DNA of 64,000 nt from Tribonema minus (taxonomy: Eukaryota > Sar > Xanthophyceae > Tribonematales > Tribonemataceae): assembly GCA_017506865.1 (NCBI GenBank), contig JAFCMP010000346.1, positions 806,001-870,000 on the forward strand. The letters run 5' to 3'. How positions within the stretch are numbered: the stretch's first letter is position 1; each line of letters begins with the position of its first letter. The position numbers and the translations under genes were made by a program. Shown one piece after another: positions 19,906 through 30,371 of the stretch. Under the pieces are notes generated by a model. The model was given only the letters and a program-made list of their open reading frames with translations, made no database searches and was not told the origin of the DNA.

Positions 19906-21530
19906 ATGCCGAGTACGGACGCCCATCACTCACTGCACCCGCACCCGCGCGCCGCCGCAGGGAGCGACATGTCCAAGCGCGCCACCCCGCACGCCGCCGC
20001 CGGCGGCGACGCCGCCGGGGACCGGGTCGCCCCGCGGCCTCTGGCGCCGCCGCCCCCCGCCCGCGGCCCGCACGGGGCCCTCGCCGCCGCCGCCATGGCC
20101 GCCCTCTGCCGCACCAGGCTCGCCCCCCTCTCCGCCCGCGCCCTCGACCGCGAGACCGCCAGGCTCGGGGCGCTGCTGCCGAGGCGGCTGGTCCTGGGCG
20201 CGGACGCGGGGTCCGACGACGAGGACGCCGCCCTCGCCCGGCGTCCCGCCAGGGTCGCCGTCAGGCCGGAGGCGTACGACAGGGGGCTCGCGGACGGCGC
20301 CGGCCGCGTCGTCTCCCGCCTGGACCCGGACGCCGTCCTCGAGCTGTCCCTCGAGGACGCCTTCGGCGACGGAGAGCCCTGGGACGAGCTCGCGCGCGGG
20401 CTCTCGGGGCTGACGCGGCTGACGTCGCTGTCGCTGCGCCGCTGTCGGGGGACGCGCCCTCCCGCGGGGGACCCCTACCCCTACCCCTGCCTCCTCTCCC
20501 CGCCCCCCTCTCTGCTCAGGCTCGAGCTCCTGTCGGTGCGGCTCCTGCACGACCGCCCCCTGGCCCTGGCCGCCCTGCCGGCGACGCTCGAGGCGCTGCT
20601 CGTCCGGGACACCCCGCTCGCGGCGGCTGGGGGGGGGACCCTGCCCCCCCGCCTGACCGTCTTCGACGTCAGGCAGGGGGACGACTGGCCCTTCCTGGAG
20701 GGCCCCGTGGGGGAGATGCCGGAGGGGCTGAGGACCTTCGTCCTCAAGGCCCGGTCGTCCTACCGCCACCCCCTGGGGCCCCTGCCGGAGTCCCTGGTGA
20801 TCGTGGACGCCGACGTGCTGTGCTGCGACCCCCGGGACGCGCCCGGACGGGGCTGGCCGTGGGGCCCCGCGGTCTCGCGCCCCCCGTCGGAAGCCCGCGA
20901 GACCCTCGAGGCCCTGCCGCCGCGGCTGGAGGTGCTGAGGTGGAACCTCGCCGTCGTCGCGGCGGCCGCGGGCCCGCCCCCCCGAGCCTGACGAGCGTCA
21001 GCGTCAACAGATGGGACCCCCCCCTGCCGCCGAACGGCGTGGCCTTCTCCGCTCGGGTCTGGGCCCCTCCCGGGACGGTCCCGGGCCCCCCGCCCTCCCT
21101 GCCGGCCTGCCTCCTGCACGTCGCCCTCTTCAGGCTGCCGGCGCGCCACCTCCGCCTGCCCCCGGGGCTCGTCTCCCTCGCCGTCGACACCGTCACCCTC
21201 GCCTCCACGGGCCTGCTCCCCCTGCCGGAGACGCTGCGGAGGCTGAGCGTCGTCGTCCGGTGGAACGAGGCGACGGGCGGCGGCCCCGCGAGCCCCGGCG
21301 GACGCGGCGCCGTCGACCTCGCCCCGTGGCTTCTCCCCGACGGCCTCGCGGTCTTCGCCGTCAGGGACGACCCCTTCATACGCCCGTTCCGCCTCGGACC
21401 CGCCGTCGGGGACAGATCCCTGCCGCGCATTCCCCGGGGATGCGTCGTCAAGGCGCCCGACGGATTCGGCGCCGACGTCGCCCGCGCCTGCGCCGAGGAC
21501 TTCGGCGCGGACGGGGATGCGCACGGATGA
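19906..21530 (+). CDS. Leucine-rich/FNIP-like repeat protein, frame broken once
   Basis: The frame from ATG 19906 (alternative 19969, MSKRATPH) gives 361 residues to 20991. Repeat-like sequence then continues in another frame to 21530, the shift lying at a C run near 20978-20985. Units such as LTRLTSLSLRRC, LPATLEALLVRDTPL, LPPRLTVFDVRQ and LPESLVIVDADV are typical of LRR/FNIP repeats with LP.xL phasing. The N-terminal ~100 residues are Ala/Pro-rich, then helical. Such proteins are protein-binding solenoids. The total would be about 540 residues if the break is a consensus error. No catalytic domain is seen. Confidence 0.65.
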
Positions 21531-22298
<768 letters not shown>

Positions 22299-23461
22299 TC
22301 AGGTGGGCTTCTGGTAGGCCCATGCGTAGATGCTGGGCCACTTCGCCGAGTTCAGCATGCAGTGCCTGTTGTAGGTGGTCAACCCCTGGATGTGGTTGCC
22401 GTACGCGACGTACGTGCTGGCGACCCACATCGCCGAGCCGCTCTGGCCGGGGTACGTGTCGCAGGTGGACGTCGCGGTGTAGGCCCCGCACGCCCACGTC
22501 AGCGGCGGGCACGTGGGCACGTACCACATGCTGCCCGCGGGCTTGTCGCCGGGGTAGCCGTGGGTGGTGATGGTGGTGCTGGGGGTGGGGCACGCGTTCG
22601 ACGACATGCCGAGCCAGCCCACGACATCTCCCAGCTGCTGGCTGCTGGAGTTGCGCCTGTAGTTGATGACGGCCATGTCGTAGTTGCTGTCGCTGGACGT
22701 GGTCCAGACGCCGAAGGTCGTCACGAACTGCCAGGTCCAGGTGCCGTAGGGACTGACGACGGAGCCCCCGGAGGTGCGGTAGCGCCCGGGGCTGAAGTTG
22801 ATGTTGGTGTACCACGTCTGGCCCGCGCCCCCGTGCACGCAGTGTCCCGCGGTCAGGACGGCGTTGGGGGAGACGACGGCGCCGGAGCACCCGACGTCCA
22901 CCTGGCCGTGCGTGCGCTGGGGGTACGCCGTGGGGTTGGTGACCTGCAGCCTCTGGTCGGATCCGATGACGCTCAGGTCGCGCTCGGCGGCGGCGGCGTC
23001 TCGACCGACGGCGCCGTCGCCCGGGCCTCCCGAGCCGCGCAGGCTGCGCCGCGCCGGGGCCTGGTGGGGGCTGCCGTCGCGCATCTCGGGGGGGACGACG
23101 AGGCCCTGGCGCTTGTCGCTGCTGGTGTAGACGAGTCCCTCGGGCGTGAGGCGGCGCGCCACGATCTTCTTGACGGGGCCCTTGCCGGGCTTGGCCTTGC
23201 TGAGCGTGTCCTCCACGTCGGCGGGGGTGCGCTCGACGAGGGCCTCGAGTCCCGTGAAGACGAACCCGTCCGCGTCGAAGCGCTTCATCACCTGCGCGAC
23301 CGAGGGGCGGGGGGGGAGGGGGGGCGCGCGCGTCGGACGGCCGCGTCGGACGACGCCGAGTGGCGAGACGCGGCGAGGATGCCGCGGGGGGCTGAGGACA
23401 TCAGCATCGTCACGAGCGACACGCGGGGCACGAGCGCGGCGCGCGCGCTCGCGTTCCTCAT
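22299..23461 (-). CDS. Trypsin-like (S1/V8-type) secreted serine endopeptidase, one frameshift
   Basis: The continuous frame 23291-22299 gives 330 residues. It has an N-terminal propeptide-like region and then a chymotrypsin-fold protease with all three catalytic elements: LTAGHCV (His), SDSNYDMAVI (Asp) and YPGQSGSAMW (Ser). Upstream, in another frame, ATG 23461 opens a hydrophobic leader-like segment (MRNASARAALVPRVSLVTML) that joins at a C-rich run near 23300-23325 to SVAQ-VMKRFDADG. The full gene therefore probably starts at 23461. The cysteine pattern and GQSGS resemble glutamyl endopeptidase-like bacterial and oomycete proteases. Probably secreted. Its start overlaps the stop of the Kazal inhibitor gene by ATGA. 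Confidence 0.8.
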
Positions 23462-23736
23462 CCGACGGCGCTTCTCACCTCCGCCGTCGCCTTGCCGCTC
23501 TCCTTGACGAAGGAGGGCTTGTCGCCGGCGCCGCCGCCGCAGTTGCCCGGCCTGGCGACCGCCACGTCCTGGCAGAAGGCCAGACACTCGTTCTGGTAGG
23601 TGACGTCGTCCTCGCCGCAGACGGGCTTGAACTTGAGGTCGCAGCCGGCGTCGCAGTCGAACTGGGCCCGCGCGAGGAAGGCGGTGGCCAGCAGCAGCAC
23701 CGCCGCCAGGGACAGCTTGGATCCGAGTCCGCTCAT
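23458..23736 (-). CDS. Secreted Kazal-type protease inhibitor
   Basis: 92 residues: signal peptide at residues 1-24 (LAAVLLLATAFLARA), then one Kazal domain with FDCDAGC, FKPVCGEDDVTYQNEC and a terminal GNC, giving six cysteines in the expected order. Kazal domains block serine proteases by presenting a substrate-like loop. Directly upstream of, and 4 bases overlapping, the trypsin-like protease on the same strand, so the pair may act together: self-protection during maturation, or inhibition of host proteases. The C-terminal 25 residues are Lys/Ala-rich. Confidence 0.85.
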   Translation of the reverse strand: MSGLGSKLSLAAVLLLATAFLARAQFDCDAGCDLKFKPVCGEDDVTYQNECLAFCQDVAVARPGNCGGGAGDKPSFVKESGKATAEVRSAVG

Positions 23737-24432
23737 GTCTGCGGCGTTCCCTCGAGTTCGGCGAGCCCGCGCTGGATGAGGGGAGGGAGGCAGGAGGCTG
23801 CTGACGCTCGGACGCGCTGGGAGTGAGACCGAGGAGGCGAGGCTCGAGATAAGGGGGGGCAGCGCACGGGCCGGTGGGTGCGGGGCAACCGAGCGCGCCT
23901 GTAGGAAAACTCAGGGTCTCTCGGGAACATTCACGGGCGCATCTACGAGTCGTCGCGGCACCTGTAGGAATATTCACCGGCGCTTCAGCGAATCACGAGC
24001 GCCTTCAACATCGATCGGGGACATCACCGGCGCTAAGTTTTCCTACCTACCTACCCCCCTCTCAACCTGGTCGTGACATCACCTCGGCGGGGAGTTCACC
24101 GGAATCGAGGGGACGCGCGGGTGTGTGTGTGTGCGTGTGTGTGCGTGTACTGGGCTCTCCCGCGTGGTCTGGTCCGCAAGGGTGAGCGGCCCCTACCTAA
24201 GATCGTCTTCCCCCGACCGGGCAGGCTGCAGCCCCCCCGCCGGGAAATTTCCGTGCGAATCCATCTTCACCTGGATTTTTCCAGGATGCACCGATCGACG
24301 AGATTTTGCTGCTTCGGAAGCAAACGATGCAGCTGACCCTAAGAGCGCGAGCGCCGGTGCCTCACAACACGACAGCAGCCTCGGCTCCCTGCGAACCCCC
24401 GACCTCACCGCTCATCACAGCTTCGAGTCGCC
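23737..24432. other. Intergenic region with degenerate direct repeats
   Basis: Between the divergent Kazal and CBM1 genes. Related short blocks near 23930 (GGGAACATTCACGGGCGC), 23967 (AGGAATATTCACCGGCGC) and 24018 (GGGACATCACCGGCGC) are spaced 35-50 bases apart. A GT-rich run lies at about 24121-24150. No gene seen. The blocks may be a regulatory array for the two secreted-protein genes. Confidence 0.45.
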
Positions 24433-25818
24433 ATGGCCATCAGCGTACTCCGCGCGGCCCTGCTCCTGGCCCTGGCGGCCTGCTGTCGCACGGCGAAGGC
24501 CGGCGCCCAGGTGCCGGCGTTCGGCAAGTGCGGCGGCAGGGACCACGCCGGGCCCACCGAGTGCGTCGAGGGGTCCACGTGCCAGGTGCGCGCGCCCCCG
24601 CCTCGCTCCCCGCATCGCGCGTCGCACGCGGTGCCGAGCTCGTCCCCCGCTCGTCGCCTCCGTCTCACCCCGGTCTCACCCCCTCCGTCCGCCGCCGTCT
24701 CCGCTGCCGCCTCCGCAGTACAAGGACGAATACTACAGCCAGTGCCTCTGGGAGCCCAAGAAGGGCGCCACCCCCCGGTACCACTACGAGCAGTGCGGCG
24801 GTGAGTGACGGATGCCGACCGACGGAGATGCACGGACGCGCGCGCGCACGCGTGCCGCATCGCCCGCATCGCCCGTGTCGCACGCCGGCTGACGTGGACG
24901 CGCTCGACCCCTCCCATCTCGCGCACCGCAGGCATCGGCTACTCCGGCGACACCAGCTGCGTGCCCGGATGGACCTGCAAGGTCTTGGGCGACTACTACA
25001 GTCAGTGCGTGCCCAAGGGCGGCAGACGAAGGGATCTGACGGGCGAGGCCAAGGCGTGGGGCCAGTGCGGAGGGAAAGCCTTCCCCGGACCTGCCGCGTG
25101 CGAGGAGGGCACGACCTGCAAGTACCAGAACGACTACTACAGCCAGTGCATCCCGGACCCCAAGGTCGGGGAGACGCCCCGATACCACTACGAGCAGTGC
25201 GGCGGTGAGTCACGGACGCCGACCGAACGAGACGCCGCTCCGCGTGCGCGCGTTCCCCCTTCCGCGCCGCGACGATCGGGAGCTGACCTCGTCTCGCTCT
25301 CCCCCTCCTCTCGCGCGTCCCGCACCGCAGGCATCGGCTACTCCGGCGCCTGCACCTGCGTTCCCGGGTGGACCTGCAAGTTCATGAGCGCATACTACAG
25401 CCAGTGCGTGCCCGAGGACAGGGCTCTGACGGTCGCGGCCAAGGCGTGGGGCCAGTGCGGAGGGAAGGGCTTCCCCGGACCTGCGACGTGCGAGGAGGGG
25501 ACGACCTGCAAGCTCCAGAACGACTACTACAGCCAGTGCATCCCGGACCCCAAGAAGGGCGAGACGCCCCGTTACCACTACGAGCAGTGCGGCGGTGAGT
25601 CACGGACGCCGACCGAACGAGACGCCGCTCCGCGTGCGCGCGTTCCCCAGTCCGCCCGTAGTGCGCACGGCCTCACGTCGTCTCGTTCTCCCCCTCCTCT
25701 CGCGCTTCCCGCAGGCATCGGCTACGTCGGCGCCTACGACTGCGTGCCCGGGTGGACGTGCAAGTACATGAGCGACTACTACAGCCAGTGCGTGCCCAAG
25801 AACAGGCTGCTGCTATAG
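24433..25818 (+). CDS. Secreted protein of six CBM1 cellulose-binding modules, with introns
   Basis: Exons 24433-24585, 24719-24800, 24932-25204, 25331-25594 and 25715-25818 join into 291 residues; all introns are GT-AG. A signal peptide (residues 1-24, [18 protein letters not shown]) is followed by six fungal-type CBM1 modules of ~35 residues, each with the pattern CGG...C...GxTC...YYSQC. CBM1 binds crystalline cellulose or chitin through aromatic residues. Here Y-Y precedes SQC in every module. There is no catalytic domain, so the protein is a multivalent wall-binding or scaffold protein. Introns 2-4 interrupt modules at the same point (after CGG, phase 1), showing growth by exon duplication. 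Divergent from the Kazal gene. Confidence 0.88.
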
Positions 25819-25977
25819 ACGGAGGGAGGCCCGTCTCGGCTCGGGCTCCCGTCGGCGGCCTCCGCCTGGGCCGCCCGTGCCGTCGACCTGCCCCCACGCG
25901 TGTATGTATCGTGTACATAAATGCACATCCCTCTCCGCTCGTCTCTCCGGTTCTCCTCGTCTCTCCCTCCTCTCTGT

Positions 25978-25999
25978 TCGCGTGTGCGTGTGCGTTTGC

Positions 26000-26045
<46 letters not shown>

Positions 26046-26180
26046 GTGTGCGCGTGTGTGTGCGCGTGTGTGTGTGTTTGCGCGCGCGCGTGTGTGTGTG
26101 TGTTTGCGCGCGCGTGTGTGTGTGTGTGTTTGCGCGCGCGTGTGTGCGTGTGCGTGTGTTTGCGTTCGTGCGTGTTCGTG
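25978..26180. repeat. GT/GC-rich microsatellite
   Basis: Long alternating purine-pyrimidine tract, mainly (GT)n with interspersed GCGCGC blocks, downstream of the CBM1 gene. Sequence of this kind can adopt Z-DNA. Confidence 0.85.
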
Positions 26181-26250
26181 TATTGGCGTCAGCATGCCTG
26201 TATCCCCTCCAACTGTGGCAGCGAGCCCTGCTTACGAACGACGCGTCGAA

Positions 26251-26375
26251 CCCTAGTCGGGACATTGGGGGCTGATTCACTGACATCGAGGGGATGTTCA
26301 AGGCCCCCGCCCGTGGGCGTGGGTCTCCCGAGTTTTGCATGATGGTCCGGGTCGGCCTGAGGTGTCCCGAATAGC
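26251..26375. mobile_element. 126 bp terminal-inverted-repeat element, inverted and decayed copy 4
   Basis: The left end CCCTAGTCGGGAC is perfect; the right end reads GTCCCGAATAGCG. The interior is the reverse complement of copies 1-3 with several differences, so this is the oldest of the four. Confidence 0.75.
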
Positions 26376-26458
26376 GTGTGCCGCGGACGGCAGAGGGGGA
26401 AGAGGACGGGGGGTCGTGCGTTCTGTGGCCGCGCGTGTTTCATTACGGGCGCGCGCAC

Positions 26459-27457
26459 CTAGCGGGGCCTCCCCCCCCTCAGGTTGCCCACGATCCTGGA
26501 CACGACGCTCAGGGCCGCGAGCCCCCCGACGACGGCCGCGGCGATCTTCAGCTTCGTCGCCGCTCCCTCGGGCAGCAGTCCGCCCAGCCACGCCGATACG
26601 AGGGAACATGGGGAGTTCCCTCCGAGCGCGGCGTCCGCGCCCGTCCGCACGACTTCCCCCGCCGTGGTGGCCACGGCCCCCGTCGCCGCCACTATCGCGC
26701 CCGTCAGCTGAGAGGCGAAGCTCGTGCGCAGCGTGACGGTCCCTCCCGCCCCCCCCGGGGCGGTCAGAGTCGGCCCCGGGACGACCAGCTTACGGGGCCC
26801 GACGACCTTGGTCACGGGGATCATCGTCCCGTCCGCGGACGGCGAGCAGGCCGTGCCCGCGAGGTCGACCTTGTCGGTGACGAGGGCCCTCTTGTCGGAC
26901 GACAGGACCAGTCGGACGCCGCCGGAGTCCCCGTCGACCTGAGTCGCCGACACGATCTGGGCGGTCTTGCCTTCGCGCAGCGCGAACGTAGCGGCAGCGG
27001 CAGCCGCGAGCCCCCCCGCCGTCAGCGTCCCCGCGACGAACTTGGGGTTCTTCGCCGCCCACTCCCCCGCCTCCGTCCCCGTCTGGGCGAGTGTCTTGGG
27101 GACTTTGACGTCTCCCGCGGTGCGCGCGGCGGCCTCCGCGACGTCCGCCGTCGGCCCGTCGACGCCCTTGATGACGACCTTCGACGAAGCCTCCGCGTAC
27201 TCCTCGGCGGCCTGCGCCGCCGCGGCGGCGGCCTCGTCCGCCTGCCTCACGGCGATCTCGGCGATGTTCTTCTTCAGCGCCGCGGTCACCGCGGCGGACA
27301 GGTCCGACACGTTGGCCGCGGCGATCTTGGCGAGGGCCGCGGCCTGGTCGAGGGCCGTCCTGGCGGCGGCCTTCGCCGCCGCGGCGGCGACGTCGGCGGC
27401 GTTCCGCGCCGCCAGCTTGGCCGCCGCCTGCGCCACGTCGTCCACGGCCGACGCCAT
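26459..27457 (-). CDS. Alanine-rich membrane or structural protein
   Basis: 332 residues. Residues 1-~145 are Ala-rich helical heptad-like sequence (AQAAAKLAARNAADVAAAA), probably coiled coil. A hydrophobic segment follows at about 155-175 (FVAGTLTAGGLAAAAAATF), then a beta-rich domain (~175-265, with SSDKRALVTDKVDLAG). A second hydrophobic segment near the C-terminus (KLKIAAAVVGGLAALSVV) precedes a basic tail. The layout suits a virion membrane protein, an inference. It is divergently transcribed from the gene at 27575 across 117 bases that hold an A/T tract for each direction. Confidence 0.75.
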   Translation of the reverse strand: MASAVDDVAQAAAKLAARNAADVAAAAAKAAARTALDQAAALAKIAAANVSDLSAAVTAALKKNIAEIAVRQADEAAAAAAQAAEEYAEASSKVVIKGVDGPTADVAEAAARTAGDVKVPKTLAQTGTEAGEWAAKNPKFVAGTLTAGGLAAAAAATFALREGKTAQIVSATQVDGDSGGVRLVLSSDKRALVTDKVDLAGTACSPSADGTMIPVTKVVGPRKLVVPGPTLTAPGGAGGTVTLRTSFASQLTGAIVAATGAVATTAGEVVRTGADAALGGNSPCSLVSAWLGGLLPEGAATKLKIAAAVVGGLAALSVVSRIVGNLRGGRPR

Positions 27458-27500
27458 GACTCTCGATCGACGCCGCGCCCGCGTGCTTCGCGCGGGAGGC

Positions 27501-27510
27501 TAGATTTTTC
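27501..27510 (-). promoter_or_regulatory. AT-rich promoter-like motif (GAAAAATCTA)
   Basis: Isolated A/T tract in GC-rich DNA, 46 bases upstream of ATG 27457 on the minus strand. Confidence 0.4.
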
Positions 27511-27542
27511 GGAGGACCCGCCACGGCCGCGGAGGGGCGACT

Positions 27543-27551
27543 AAAAATGTC
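27543..27551 (+). promoter_or_regulatory. AT-TGTG promoter-like motif (AAAAATGTC)
   Basis: Lies 23 bases before ATG 27575; same form as AAAAAATGTAC at 56523. Confidence 0.5.
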
Positions 27552-27574
27552 GGGCCGCGCGGCAGAGCGAGGCC

Positions 27575-29918
27575 ATGCCCGAGTCGTCGGACCCCCCTCC
27601 CTCCCGCTCCGCCCCCGCGTGGACGGGCCCCCTCGCCCTCGCGCTCGTCGTGGCGGCCGCGGGGGGCGCGGTCGTCTACGCCGCGCGGCGGACCGCGGCC
27701 TCCGACCCCTCCCCGGCCGTCTCCCCCGACGACGTCGCCCAGCAGGTGGCCGACGCCTACGCGGCAGGGGACGGGGCCCTCACCGACGCCCAGAGGGCCG
27801 AGCTGGACGCCGCCTACGCGGCGGCCTACGCGTCCGCGACCTCCGGCGCGGACGCGGCCTTCGTCGAGTACCCTCCGGCGTCGTCGGCGCCGGTGGTCGT
27901 CGTCGACGACGCCCTCCCCCTCCCCGCGCCGACGTCCCCCGTCGTCGCCCCGGCCCCGGCGCCCGCGACCCCCGCGACCGCCTCCACGATCCTTGTCGAC
28001 GCCCCCGCCGGGGTGTACGAGTCGGGCTCCCTCGCCGGCGCCCTCCGCCCCACGTCCTGGGCGAAGGCGAACCTCTGGTCCGCGGTAGGCATGTCCGTCG
28101 AGTTTCTCCCCGAGGTGCTGGCGGCGTGCGTGAGGGCGGCGTCGGGGTACGCCGCGAAGAGGACGGCCTTCGTCGCCGGCAAGGTCGCCTCCCGCGCCGT
28201 CGGATCCGCGCTGACCCGCATGTCCGTCAAGCTCGGGGCCGCCGAGATGGCCCGCATAGGGGCGCGCGTCGCCTCCAGGGCCAGCGGCCTCCTGACCCCC
28301 GCCCTCGTCGCCGAGCTGGCCTTCACCGCCGTCAGCCTGACCCTCGACCTGCTGGACGTCGGGGGCTACTGCGACGCGGGCTCCAAGAGGTCCTACGCGG
28401 TGATGAAGGCGGCCTTCGACGACGCCTTCGCCGCCGCCATGAAGGACCAGGGGGTCCCCCTCCCCACGGCCGTGGGCCCCTTCTCGACGGCGTCCGAGGT
28501 CGACGTCGCGGCCGCCGTCCAGGCCGAGTTCCCCGCCCTCCTGGACCCCGCGGGCCCCCTCATGAAGCCCGTCCTGGACCGCGTCCTCGCGGACGTCGCG
28601 GCGGGCAGGCTGAACCCGTCCGGCCAGGCGGACGTCAACGCCGCCGTGCAGGTCTACATGGCCACCTACGTCGACCTCGACGCGGTCAACGCCTCCGTCT
28701 TCGCCGCCGCCTGCGCGAAGAAGGGGGGCAGGGTCCTGTCGCCCTCCGGGGACTGCTCGTGGGCCTCGCGGGCCTCCTGCGAGGGCTCCTACGCCTGGCC
28801 CCTGCGCGAGACGGACGTCTACGCGGAGTGGAGGGACGCCGCCGCGGGAGGGGGGGCCTGCGAGGCGGCCTCCTTCGGCATGCGCACCGTCTGCGAGCAG
28901 GCGGGGCTCGCCTACGACTCCGCCTCCGGCACCTGCGTCGTCACCGAGAAGTACTGCCTGAGCAAGGGCCAGCACTGGCAGTACGACGAGGCCCTGGGCA
29001 CGGAGGACTGCTTCCTGCCCGCGGGCCAGCAGTTCTTCGAGGGCCTGCTGGGCAAGACCGTCACCGACGGCCTCGTCCAGGTCTTCAGCTTCGACCAGTA
29101 CAGCAAGTGCGCCGTCGACCAGACAGATCTGGGCTATTTTTGCAGGGCGCTGACGTGCCCGGACGGCTACGGAGACGTCGAGGGATCGCTCTGCTACAAG
29201 CCCTGCAAGAAGGGACGGGTATGAAGGCATTTCTACCTCGTGCTACAAGGACTGCTGGAGCCTGGGCAGCGAGGCCAAGGGGGACCTGCACAAGTGGAAG
29301 GACTCCAGCTACTTCCGCTGCGAGCGCCTGGGCCAGTGCGACAAGGGCCAACAGCACGAAGGCAGGTTGTGCTACGACGCCTGCAAGCCGGGCTACACGG
29401 GGACCCTCGACCGATGTTACAAGGACTGCCCGGCGGGGTTCGGCAACACCATCACGTCCTGCACGAAGCCCGCGTCCTACGGCTGGGGGGTTGGCAAGAT
29501 GCCCACCAAGGGGCCCTGCGACGCGGGCCAGCGCGACGACGGCACCAGCTGCTGGAGCCCCCTCACGTGCGCCAAGAAACTCGGCAAGATGTGCGTCTGG
29601 TGGAAGGGGGGGACCATCCAGAAGACGCTTTTCGACCGCCAGAGCTGCCCGGGGCCGAGTGAGATGTATGCATCCCTCTGCTATCCCAAGTGCAAGACCG
29701 GCTTCCACAACGTCGGCGCGAACGTGTGCTCGCCTGACTGCCCGGCGGGCTATACCGATTTTGGCGTCGGATGTACGAAGCCGGACTACTACAGGGGCGT
29801 CGGCACGCCCGACGACAAGTACGTCGCGCGAGACAGTTACGGCAGGGGGGTCGGCAAGCTCCCCTCGGGGACGAAGATCACCGCGAAGAAGAGAATCGTG
29901 CCGTTCAGCAAGAAATAG
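27575..29918 (+). CDS. Cysteine-rich membrane protein with CxxxC-PGY repeats, frame broken once
   Basis: From ATG 27575 the frame gives 549 residues to 29224. Sequence of the same type continues in another frame (YEGISTSCYKDC onward) to a stop at 29918, the shift lying near 29214-29221. Joined it is about 780 residues. Residues ~16-38 form a transmembrane segment (GPLALALVVAAAGGAVVYA). An Ala-rich linker and a helical middle region (~150-370) follow, then at least eight cysteine blocks such as CYKPCKKG, CYDACKPGYTGTLDRCYKDC and CSPDCPAGYTDFGVGC. Repeats of this CPxGY kind are common in giant-virus surface or virion proteins. Function unknown; probably an exposed, disulphide-bonded structural protein. 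Confidence 0.75.
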
Positions 29919-29983
29919 AACGTTCCAGCGAGTCAGATTTCGACTCGTACGATTTTCTCAGCCCGTCACTGTCATCCCCTCGC

Positions 29984-29984
<1 letters not shown>

Positions 29985-30057
<73 letters not shown>

Positions 30058-30060
30058 GCA
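29985..30060. repeat. (CT)n microsatellite
   Basis: CT dinucleotide run with a single interruption near 30048. The region 29919-30371 otherwise shows no gene. Confidence 0.9.
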
Positions 30061-30371
30061 CGCATCGCATCTCTCTTTTCTCATTCGGAACCGCCCCCCG
30101 AAAAGACCCCCCCGATCGCGATCTGCCGAACTCGGCCCCTCGTCTGATCGTACGTACGTATCAGAACGGCCGGGTGAACTGCCGGACCGTACAGCGTACG
30201 CTCGACGCGAAAGGTCAGAGATGAAGACTTCACAGATAGCTTCCTTTCTGCGCACACAGATACAGAGGCGGCGAGATCGGCGACGCGGCGGCGATCGTGG
30301 AGAGGCGCTCCGAGTCGCGATCGATCGTGGAGCGAACCTCCCGACTAGCACTCGCAGGTGGGCCGGTCACG

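Noticed and set aside
27500-29230. 576-codon minus-strand frame opposite the cysteine-rich membrane protein
   Set aside because: Gly/Arg/Val shadow; the plus strand has a transmembrane segment and ordered cysteines.
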